A stretch of 64,000 nucleotides of DNA from positions 12,023,338-12,087,337 of the forward strand of contig NC_088302.1 of NCBI RefSeq assembly GCF_032854445.1, given 5' to 3'. This DNA is from Liolophura sinensis (Eukaryota > Mollusca > Polyplacophora > Chitonida > Chitonidae). A model generated the notes under the pieces. That model did not search any database and had not been told where the DNA came from. It saw nothing but the letters and a program-made list of their open reading frames with translations. The position numbers and the translations under genes were made by a program. How positions within the stretch are numbered: the first letter of the stretch is position 1; every line of letters starts with the position of its first letter. Shown here in pieces: positions 24,473 to 34,302 of this stretch.

Positions 24473-24533
24473 CCAAACATGCAATCTACATATATCTTCG
24501 AGCAGAAAAAAATTGATGGAAATGAGTTTTCAG
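24473..24533 (+). CDS. possible orphan exon
   Basis: A 61-bp segment bounded by a pyrimidine-rich acceptor (TCTTTTCATTTCAG) and a consensus donor (TTTTCAG|GTGAGT). One frame is open and encodes PNMQSTYIFEQKKIDGNEFS. The splice sites are as good as those of the UGCG exons, but no neighbouring exon could be joined and the peptide is not recognised. It could be an exon of an unknown plus-strand gene, a non-coding RNA exon, or chance. Confidence 0.25.
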
Positions 24534-27500
24534 GTGAGTTTATGTAGATATCAACAACATGCAGGAAAAAATTGTCTTTACTAAAGTGTACACGCAAGGA
24601 CTTTACACATGCATGTCTACATGTATGCTCAGTGTACATCTATTACTTCAAAATAGATTCTGCATCAGCACTGGTTATGGATAGCTTTCTGTATCTATAC
24701 TTGTCTGGCTAACTGGTATTTGTGGGTTTTGCTCATTGTGGGTGGTTATATGTATGTGCAATGCATCTGTGTACAGTGCACGTCCCCGTCTTCCAGACTT
24801 CCAGAATCTCCATAAATTGTTGTGAAAAAAGCATATTTTATCCTGATGACATGGATGTGGAGTGTGAAGTATATGTACATTCAAGCCAGATGAGGTGAAA
24901 AATGAACATCCCACTGAAAATTTTACTTACTGAAAATTTTACTGACTCGAAGACTTGGATGTCTTCTGGTTGAACTTGCATGTTTATCACATGCATAACA
25001 AGTTATTACAAATGTACAGCAAATCTTGTGTATTTTCTGCTGACAATGGCTTTAATTACATGTATATGCACCGTCTTTTCCTTAGACCCTGTCATCATAA
25101 ATAACTTATTTATTAAGTTACTTTCAGTTATCTGTCTAAAAAATAACATTGCAATATCACTCTTTGGTCCATTTTTTTTTACTAGCATATAAAGCATTGT
25201 GCGGCTATTCGTTTCAGATGAACAGGGGCAATATGTTACACGCATTTACACAAGAACTGATGTAGTGCATATAATCTTATCCATTGTGCTATCTGTAAAT
25301 TTGACCATGCAAAACTTACATGTATTTACAATATGCTAACTGTTAGCTTGTAGAAAGACATTTTTGCACATTTATGTACAACATTAAACACATATGAGTT
25401 ATTGGATAAGATACTGTATACTCCTGAGCGTTAATTATATAAACCGAACTACACGTAGGCTATTGTGCATGTGATTAATGTATTGATTCCATTGGTGTTT
25501 TACTCGAGAACTACTTACATGTACATGTATATGATGGTGGCCAGCATTATGGTGAGAGTCTACCATTTATCTGTGTATTGAGGCACATGTACATGCGCCG
25601 GTAAACTATTTTTAAAATAAATACACACCTGGGAATAACACGAAGAAAGGCAAACATCTGGGAATAACATGAAAGTAATAGTACATGTAATTTACATGCG
25701 TGTATTATTATATTCATGTGTATGGGTGTTTCCTTAACAGTTCAGTGTGCATGTACATGCATGACATGCAGGTCACATTGACACTCAAGTTGTGCATTTC
25801 CATTTGTCCTTTTTACCCCCCTTTATTCAGGCTTCCCAGCTGGAAGCATTGAATTGCAATTTTCATTCACAATTGTCTAATTCTACAATGTGCAGTGGAA
25901 CTTCCTGTATCTTAAATTTTTGTTTATATTTGTCCATTTGATGATGTTCAAATATATGAAGGTCAGAGTATAGATTTGATTAAGATTTTTCTCAGCGAGG
26001 ACTAGAAACAGCCTTTGTGGTTATTCTGATAACCCGGCTGTAGTCCAGTGACAACTTTACATGCTTAGGCGCTTCGCATGCTCTGATTCCTTGAGCTGAT
26101 TGTGGGAAAATGATGTTGTTAAAGAGAAGACAACTTAAATTACAAACAAATACCATGAAATGAGTATGCATTTCCTCGCAGGTGATGCCATAAAAAAATT
26201 CTAACATGTACATCAAGATGATAAATTATAAATAAAGTCAGCGCCAAACTCCGCTGTGGGTGACTCCATTTTGCCTAAGAACTAATCCTGAAGTCTTCTG
26301 TGTAACAAGGAGAACTGCTGCTGGAAACCTCTGAAGTGCAGTTCCTACATTGCCAGTACGAACTTCCCAGAAGGTAGAGAATAGTACAGTTCGTTTTTGC
26401 TTGACGATTGGGAAACCAGAATATTGGACATACATGTAGGTTCTGAGTTTACGCAAAGAAGCCGGCAGTTTTGATGACACACTCACAGCATAAATTACAG
26501 GGTGTTAAAGATGCAGGGCGAGATGGACTCAGCGTTTATGCCAGCTTTGGTGTTTTCAGACTTTATGTGTATGGCGAGGAAAAATCGCAAAATTATGCAG
26601 CAGGCACCACCAGATACAAGAAAAATGTGCTCTTTTCAGCCCATATTGTCATGTGTTTAAGTTTTCTTCTCCTTTGAATTACCCTTTGGACTGGAGTATA
26701 ACTTGGCGATGCCATTTCTCAGGTATTGATTTCACTCTTTTTTTTTCCTCCCTTGAAGCTAGCTAGTCATCTCTGTGAAACACTCCAATTTAGGCCTTGT
26801 GATCAGAATTTATTGATATTGATTGTGTTAGGTTGTGCTGTTGTTTAACCTAGTGTGGGCCCATAGCCACAGGCACCCATGTTTACAAACAAAAATACTT
26901 GTTACTTAATAGCTGTCAGCTGTAAGATGATAGTCAAGCATGAAAACTGCATGGCCAAGCTCTCTGTTGTGGTACAGTGCATCCCACATTCCTCTAGATC
27001 TGTTAATTGTTAATACTGAGCAGGATAGATACAGTACCTGCTGCATACTTTCTGACCACGAGTGATGATTCAGATATGCATGCATTCCTTAATATCACAG
27101 GTACTCACTGACTTTATACTGTGACCTTTTTATGACCCTTATGGCCTTATTTTCCCCACATTTACATAATAATAATAGTTCTGTTTTTCCATGATAATAA
27201 TTCCTCATGGACTAGTTAACTTGTGGCAGTGGAAACAAATATTTGAAATGCATGTACAATATATTTGTCAGTCAATAATGTCGTACATATAATTCACCAG
27301 GCTGAAATTATTTGTTGAGATCAAAATACAAAGTTGATTCACTTAAGCCCAGAACTTTGGATAATGGATATAGTGTGGAATGATTCTCTAATACTGTTAT
27401 ACAGTGCCCCCAACCATACATTTACCTTATAGCATACTGTATGTGTATGACTCCCTAATCGTAAATCCCCAAATAAAAGCTTTTCACCCAAATCCAGGGC

Positions 27501-28568
27501 TGCAATCAGCAGGTGCAACTGGACGTGCAACTAATGTACTATCAGGTCATGTCCTTGAACTACTGTTGCTGTTGCTTTTTTATTTATTTATTTGTTTGGA
27601 CGTGAAATTTATGCTTACAGAAGTTATCAAGGGTCAGGAGCTCAAAACAGATGGTATTATGACCAGCCAATTAATGTTTTAATATCAATCAAAGGTAGTG
27701 GTCAGTAGGTAGCACTTTTCCTATAGTCGTACTAAGTGGTTCTACAAGTCCTAGTATTCATCCTGATAACTCATACATTTATGTCAGCGTATAATTATGT
27801 TTATAGCTACATGTATAGCCTTCCCTCAGATCACATGAGTACCATTGTCTGTCAAGCAAGTCATCCATGACGCTTAAAAGTTGGGGTAATGGATACAAAT
27901 GTTGGAGACTTCAGAGTTACAGTTGACTGGAGCATGAGAGAGGTGTCCTTTCAGGTAGTAAGGCTCATAGAGCATTACCAATCAGGTTGTAGATTTTCAT
28001 CAACAGTTTGCATGGTGAAAACAGGCCCGAAATCTAAGGAAAGTAGTGGCTTTTATAATTCATACATTGTGCATTTGTAAATGTGCCACTAGAAGAACAG
28101 ACATATAATATTTAATTTATACATGTATGTGTACATACTGAACTGATCATAAATTACAAGCATTTTGGTATACAAGGTGCAAGTTAAAGATTAGAAATCG
28201 CTGTAGTTCAGTTGAAATTACAATTATGGCAAAATTTTGATCTGTACTGGTTATGGGAATTGCTAATTAATGCTTTGAATCATATTCTGATGATAATGTA
28301 TGCATTACAAGTAATTACATGTACATGTAGTTAATGAGGTTAATAAAACTAAAAAGAAGAGAAAAGAATACCTGCATTTACCTTTATCAGAATTGTCCTG
28401 CATATAAAAGTAATGGTGTAAAAATTCCCAAGCAAATGCAAATTTCAAGCACTTGATAAGCTTGTTCATATTTCAGGCTTTGCGAATTAAATGGAAGCAG
28501 CCTTGTGGGTCATTAGTGAAGGGCAGGGAACTCTTATGCTCCCAGTAAATCAGATGGATTAATTGAGT

Positions 28569-28571
<3 letters not shown>

Positions 28572-28607
<36 letters not shown>
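28572..28607. repeat. (TA)n microsatellite
   Basis: About 18 uninterrupted TA dinucleotides. Confidence 0.95.
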
Positions 28608-28608
<1 letters not shown>

Positions 28609-29147
28609 TCAAATCAGGAACTTTAGCTAACCACTGGGAGATTAAATTAGAGTATATGATCATCTGCATGTGGCAAGTCTCCTGTACATACAGGATTGTT
28701 TAATACTTCAGAAAATGTTACAACATTAGGCAGCTAACAAATTTTTGTTGTTGTTGTACATTGGTGAAATCCAAAGCAACTGCGTGTATTAGTATTAGGT
28801 TCAGAAGATGTGCATACCTGTACACCATGTTATGTTGCCAACATGAAAATATAGATGTTGAACACTCTCAGAAACATGGTCTTGCTGTGACATTTAGTTG
28901 ACGCTTTTTGTTAGGGGCATTCAAAGCCTTGAAAATTCAAAGCCTTGAAAATTCAAAGCGCACGTAACTTTTTCGGGCCTAGAAGTACTTGAAAACAGAG
29001 GGCAGTTTGTAGAAAAGTGATAAAATAAATAATTGACTCCATCTTTCATGAGAATGATATTTATGATATTCATTATACCAGAACAGTATGTACAATACGT
29101 TATCAATATTTTGACATTATCATGATTTTGTGTATCTGAACAAGTTA

Positions 29148-29152
<5 letters not shown>

Positions 29153-29194
<42 letters not shown>
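29153..29194. repeat. (TA)n microsatellite
   Basis: About 20 uninterrupted TA dinucleotides. Confidence 0.95.
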
Positions 29195-29197
<3 letters not shown>

Positions 29198-30510
29198 TAT
29201 GAAGACTTTTTGTATGTGTACATGTATATGAAGGGACGTCTGGTATGTTGCATAGGAATACATGTCAAAATTTACTACCTGTGTACATGTATTTGGAAGT
29301 CATCCTCTTGAGCTCAGATTGGAAAGTCATGAAACAAAATGTATCCTTTTTGATGACATGGCATTTGGTCATGTAGTACCAAGGTGTAATAATAAAATGA
29401 TGTCTAAATGTGTGAAATGTTACTTTTGTGAGTGGAGAAAATCCTGATATTTTAGCTTTATAACGTTTCGTTCATGCCATGTTTGCAACTTGCTTCTCTC
29501 TCTGTAGTATGGACTGTTGTTTTTAAGGCCATTTATAATGAATGTACCATGTGATGCAAAGACCCACAACTGTATAGATCTATATTACCTGCCTTAGGAT
29601 ACAGTTATTTCTGAACCGGGCATATATATTATTTATGCGGTTAAGGCTAAAGGTATTCTGTTACATGTGACAGATTAAGGGATGGCTCAGATAGTCAAGT
29701 GGTTGAGTTCTGACAGGTCATTCTAGAATCATGTCTATGCACAACACTGACTTAATGTACATGCACTTCATTGACGGCAATTGTGTACAGGTGCAATATG
29801 AACACTCATACAAATATCCGCCAGCACCCCAAGAGGCTACATGTACATATATGTGTTGTGCAGATTACAACAAGTGTCACATCTTTTTCTTAATACATAT
29901 TTGTGTATGTACATTAAATGGCAGTGCTTCGAACTAGTTTAATAATATATTGATTTTGATGTCAGCATAGAGAATTACAGAATAAAGTCTGCGTACCAGG
30001 ACTGTGTAGGCTTCAATCTGCATCATACAGTGCGGCAGTCACCCTAATACATGTAGGTGAACAGGTATTCTCCACCTGTGGTTTGAAACACAGCTAACAC
30101 AGGCAGCATCTATTTACTTGTTCTGAATACATCCTATTATCATGGACTTGTGCATAGTACAATACCTGTACTTTGTTTTAACTGTGAAGAGATGAATTTG
30201 TAGAGCTTATTAGGCCATTATATGAAGGCCAGAGGTAGGGCTGGATGACTGATCATCACAGGTTCAAGCATGATTAACACCCTGCACCAGGGAAGAGGGA
30301 GTCTTTGCTGTGAAGTCTCACTAGAGGTACACTACATGTATTCATGCGTGATGACCCAGATGTGTGGGGAGTGGAGGACAAGGCGTGTCAGTTAGCTTTC
30401 AATACCTATTGAGTTACTTCCCCTGTAGACAAGTCTCCTCAAAAGAGAACATGAGTACATGTATGCTGTTTGTGTCATGCTTTTCCTTTCAACAGGACTG
30501 GACAGATGGG

Positions 30511-31012
30511 TTACCCTTTGCCTGAATTTATACATGTGTATACACCCTGAATTCCCATTTCCCTACAGCATTTTCTCTTGTGTTTTTTCAATCGAGCTAC
30601 ATGACTACCCAGTACACGTCGTTGCTTTGTGTCTTTGGATTTCCTTGATTCCTTCAATTTCTGATAATACTCCTTAAGTGTGGTCATTGTGCATTCCAAA
30701 AACTCAATTCTTCGCTTCTTATTGGGCGGCAAAATTACACCAGACTCGTGCAGGAGTTTTCTTTTTCTTGGTGTACGGCATGCACTTTTAATCAGCCCAT
30801 GGAGCACAGAGCTGAATTTCGGTGCACTGGTGGGAAAAGCACTTTTCACCCTGCTAACTGCCTTTCTTTGTGCACTAGGTGTGCTGTATGTAGTGTCCGG
30901 TTGGCCCATCAAGTAATTAACTGACGACTTCTTGGCCAGTTCCCTGCAAGCCGCCTTTCTCTCCCTGTCTTTCTCTCTCACACACCTCTTTTTTTGGCCA
31001 CTCATGTTCATT
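30511..31012 (-). CDS. third (last) exon of a Lys/Arg-rich protein gene
   Basis: On the minus strand the acceptor TTTTTTGTCAACAG precedes one base that completes an AG|A arginine codon, then 166 codons to a stop at 30511-30513. The product runs MNMSGQKKRCVREKDRERKA, then CRELAKKSS, a TPSAQRKAVSRVKSAFPTS segment, TPRKRKLLHESG, PPNKKRRIEF and a C-terminal KKHKRKCCREMG. Several basic clusters could be nuclear localisation signals. The stop may be bypassed by a possible donor near the end (CAAAGG|GTAACC), so the true C-terminus is uncertain. At 501 bp it is the longest open frame in the window outside TICRR. Confidence 0.7.
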
Positions 31013-32797
31013 CTGTTGACAAAAAATACAGGATAGCTTTACACATTTCAGTAAATATGGTTGATCTTTTGAGCAATAAAGGTGTGCTAAAAGTGTACAC
31101 GTACATATATGTGGAATTGTATTTTACTTCAACTCTGGATCCAAGTTCAGTTAGGAGAAAGGAATTTTCAGGAATTATGAATGAAACAACAGTCAGTCAG
31201 TCAGTATTTCACTTGAATTAGAAGGTCCATGAATTTAGAAAAGAATCTCTTAAAAATTTTCATAAACAGTAAAAGAAAAAAAGGAAAAATCACCTGTACT
31301 TTTGTTGAGCTTCTCTCCACTTTTGATGTTGTTCTAATTTCTTTTTCCTAGTGCTTGGCGCTGCTACAGATTTTTTTGCTTGTGCGTGTGTTTCAGTGTG
31401 TTTGTCTAACGCTCGTTTTTTGGAAATCCGAAGTCGAGCCAGTTCCCGATCGTGTGCTTTTTGTTCCTCAGTCCTGTTTCTTCGGAACAGTTTTTTTCGT
31501 AGTTGCTCTGATGTCCTATAGCTATCACTCTGCTTTGCCTTTTCTCTGTAAGCTTTGCATCTTTCGGCGTTTGTTGTCTTTTTAGGAGCTTGACCAGAAT
31601 ATCCTGGTGTCTGGAAAAAACACCAGGAATAAGTTAAAAAAATATTTTGTGAGGTCTGAGTTCTATGTTATGTTTATATTTATTAATTTGATTGTTGTCT
31701 TACACTGTACTCAGGTATATCTCACTTACACAACTGCGGCCAGAATTAGGGTGAAAGGAAATCTGGCGGCACCCAGGGAAACCCACGACCAGGTTGCTGA
31801 CAGACCTTCCCACATACTGTTATGTTTTTAATTCACTGCCCATCAATCACATATTAACCCATGAACTGGTCTCCAAATGTGTAGAAAAAGAGGACAAGAT
31901 GTGGAAAAAGGGGAACAATAATCAAGTTAGTTTAAGGAAGTGTTTGAAAAAACAGAATACCATAAATTCCATCAGTCTTAATTTTTCTTATATCTTATAT
32001 AAAACAGAAAAGAATTAAAATAAACATCTGTAAACTGAACTTGCAGATGCCATAATCCATGTCGTCATGAAATATTGCAAGTATTGTTGTCTCTATGGAT
32101 TATGAAACCTGAAGGTACTATACCACAGATTTTAAAAAAAAAAAATGGTAATCATTCTGGTCGAATAACAGACTTCCCCAACTTTAATATCAGTTTAACA
32201 AAATATAATACTATACATGCCAGTTTAATGTTTTTTGTTTTATTTTTTTTATTTGATTTGAGTTGGGCTATTCCCCACAAATACAGAAAAGTTAGCTTGA
32301 TTAGCATTGATAGACTTTTGGCCAATAATCTATGGTATAGTATCTTTTAAACTAAAAGAGAGGTTTATATTTATTGCAGTTTGTTTATCACACCTGTCCT
32401 CACTCAAAGCCAGTTGATTTCCATCCGTTTTTGGTCGGTTAATCCCACATAACGAAAAATCCATCAAATGTTTGTCCAACACAGTGTAATTCCGTCAGGA
32501 TGTTACGTCCGACGCAAGCGCCCTCCGTCAAGTTGTCATGTCCGACAAATCTATTGTCCGTCTAATCGTTACGCCTGACTCAAAATTTAGCCAAACGAAC
32601 CATTTTGCACAACACCTACGCTTGAAACTCATCAGCAAACAGCAAGAAATTGGCAAATTTTGAAGTTGGGGACCGCTACAAATCTTACATGGGGTACTAA
32701 GACCGTTATTATGGTATCATTATTACGTGTGTCGCCCGTAATGTCAGTCGAAAGCGGAACTTACCTTGACAGACTCCCTTAACTTCCATCGAGCCAT
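30511..32797 (-). CDS. three-exon gene for a basic protein of unknown function (283 aa)
   Basis: Joining 32797-32765, 31610-31294 and 31012-30511 on the minus strand gives 852 bp (283 codons plus stop), with phases 0 and 2 matching at both junctions. About a third of residues are Lys or Arg. Residues 25-38 read NAERCKAYREKAKQ and 42-75 contain RTSEQLRKKLFRRN and RELARLRISKKRA, likely helical and nucleic-acid binding. Residues 150-200 hold an RKAVSRVK...TPRKRK region. The pattern (YREK-like basic N-terminus, then KAV-RV and PRKRK segments) resembles a large unnamed family I have seen in many aquatic invertebrates, often in many copies; that resemblance is from memory. Possible roles include DNA binding or a domesticated transposon protein. 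No catalytic motif is visible. The start in CAAGATGGCTCG has a strong context. Confidence 0.7.
31294..31610 (-). CDS. second exon of the Lys/Arg-rich protein gene
   Basis: A 317-bp exon between the acceptor TTTTTTCCAG and the donor AAGTACAG|GTGATT. It starts in phase 0 after the MARWKLRESVK exon and gives TPGYSGQAPKKTTNAERCKA, then YREKAKQSDSYRTSEQ, through EEQKAHDRELARLRISKKRA to REAQQKY, ending in phase 2. The other two frames are closed by stops. Glu, Lys, Arg and Gln dominate, suggesting long charged helices. Confidence 0.7.
31697..31812 (-). mobile_element. SINE fragment, inverted, in intron 1
   Basis: Shows TATATCTCACTTACACAACT, GCGGCCAGAATTAGGGTGAA and ACCCAGGGAAACCCACGACC, the reverse complement of the CCACCATAATACTGGC / GTCGTGGGTTTCCC body of the SINE at 1930-2056. 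The tail is lost. Confidence 0.65.
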
Positions 32798-33150
32798 CTT
32801 GTCATCTGCTTGTCGACAGAGACGCTGGTGGAAATGACGTTTAGGTGCCAAACTGATGACGTAGACGGCACGTTTTCTGTAAATAGCCCGGTTTATTGGG
32901 GTTTACACACACCTGTGTGTCGGGCGTAACTTCGGACAGAAAGCGAAGTACATTCTTTTTAATTGTCTTTTCTCGAAAACAACGGAAAGCAAGACCATTC
33001 TTAACTGATCACATTAAAAACATCAACAAACAATACAGTGACTTCAAAAATTTCAACTTTAATTAACTTTTAAGTAACTTTAATTTTTTTTCTCAAAATA
33101 GAACATTCAAAGATTTATGTAGCGGAAGACGGACAATGTTCGTCCGACTA
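32480..33150. promoter_or_regulatory. promoter area with repeated GTCCGAC-type motifs
   Basis: Both sides of the first coding exon carry related motifs: ACGTCCGACGCAAG (32514), CATGTCCGACAAAT (32537), ATTGTCCGTCTAAT (32551), GTGTGTCGCCCGTAA (32729), GTGTGTCGGGCGTAA (32921), AGACGGACAATGTTCGTCCG (33128). Two are ~33-bp direct repeats ending AAAGCG[G/A]A. ATTGTCCGTCT recurs in inverted orientation at 33128. CpG is common here compared with the flanks. A TATAAAAG at 33250 faces the plus strand. The area probably serves the minus-strand gene and perhaps a divergent plus transcript. Confidence 0.4.
32765..32797 (-). CDS. first coding exon of the Lys/Arg-rich protein gene
   Basis: ATG at 32797 in the context ACAAGATGGCTCG opens 11 codons, MARWKLRESVK, that end exactly at the consensus donor CAAG|GTAAGT in phase 0. 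The next exon at 31610 starts in phase 0. Short basic first exons of this form fit the family style seen in exons 2 and 3. Confidence 0.65.
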
Positions 33151-33813
33151 ACAAATAACTGGAAGCGATATTTTCCAAGGAAACACAAGATAAACGTGTT
33201 TCATTTGCTAATCACCCCCAAAAAACGCGATTTCATTTGCTATGGAATGTATAAAAGACCAAGGTAAGGCATTCGTGGCAATGAAAAAACGGAGGTCGAA
33301 AACACATTGTCAATGAATGTCACATTTCGTTGCGAAGAATAACTTGAGAATCCAACGCATTTCTTGCTCAAAGTATTTATCTGGAGAACCCACAGAGTTA
33401 TAATTGTGAATTTTATTCAAATACAATATGCTAATTACAGTGATACTTTGGAATAAAACATACAACATTGGTGGATAAAAAAAAACATGTACTGAAGTTG
33501 ACCATGCAAAAAAGTACACCTGTGTGTATAACCACCCATATGCTTGTACTTGTGAGAGCATTTACAATGTGTGGATATGCTACATGTAATTTGTTACATG
33601 TAGATGGGCTGTATAACATGTACACATGCATGTAGTTTTTTGGTAGTTAGATGTGAAAATGTGGATGTATACATGTGTACTGATACACTATTAGTTTATG
33701 GTTCTGATTATGTCTACCTAGATCTGTACATTTATGCCTGTATTTATTGTTGTGACTAGCTACATACATGTAGAAAGACTCTGATGAAAGACTACATAAA
33801 TGTAAGTGCTTAC

Positions 33814-33858
33814 CCTGTACATGGCAGCTTTCAATAGGACTTCAAGCGCATTACTCAT
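33814..33858 (-). CDS. possible short first exon, MSNALEVLLKAAMYR
   Basis: On the minus strand an ATG in CAAGATGAGTA opens 15 codons that end at the donor ACAGG|GTAAGC in phase 0. The peptide is an amphipathic LLKAA helix loosely like the Sin3-interaction helix at the start of MXD/MNT proteins, but without the following conserved residues. It could be an alternative first exon of the gene at 30511-32797 (phase compatible), the start of another gene, or chance. Confidence 0.2.
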
Positions 33859-34001
33859 CTTGCTGTGTAATGTTTTATCAACTCAAACAGTTTGCTATCC
33901 ATCTGTGTCATTTTATTGCAGGGCAGCCATGTGTAATGTTATGTACATGTAAGGTTATACTTGTCCAGCATTGTAAAATGAACTTTGTATTTTTGTTGTA
34001 G

Positions 34002-34302
34002 GCTTCATCATGAGCATTGCATGATATAGGAGACACTTGGCAGACCAGGCAAAGTCATCGCCTCAGAGGATCATCTGGATTGATCTGGGAACATATATAT
34101 TTTGGAGATTGACCCCTAGTTTCATCAGGGACCACATTCCGCTAGTTTCATATCACATTCTTTTAACCTAGAGCAGGAGCTGTGATGTTAGTGCTGTGAA
34201 CATTTTCCATCCTCACCCCTTGCCTCTGAACTCTATAGACAGGGGCCAAACCCATCTGCAAATTATAGGCCATTTCACACAGATCACCTATTACATGTTT
34301 AG
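34002..34302 (+). other. candidate non-coding exon upstream of UGCG
   Basis: Bounded by a strong acceptor (GTATTTTTGTTGTAG) and a consensus donor (TTTAG|GTAAGT). All frames contain stops, so it would be untranslated. A further donor, CCAAG|GTAAGG, lies at 33263 in the divergent promoter area. A plausible but unproven reading is a UGCG 5' UTR exon spliced to the coding exon at 40379, whose acceptor lies directly before the start codon and so demands an upstream exon. Confidence 0.3.

Larger units (their letters stand above)
24534..30510. other. intergenic; AT-rich, microsatellites, no gene recognised
   Basis: Six kilobases with no supported exon. Features seen: frequent ACATGTAC palindromes (for example near 25520, 25590, 25750, 28318), two (TA)n microsatellites at 28572-28607 and about 29153-29194, and a tRNA box A-like GGATGGCTCAGATAGTCAAG at 29682, likely a SINE remnant. 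The interval 26238-26677 has a longer open frame on each strand (82 codons minus, 68 codons plus) and a more balanced base composition, but neither product is recognised. Confidence 0.4.
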
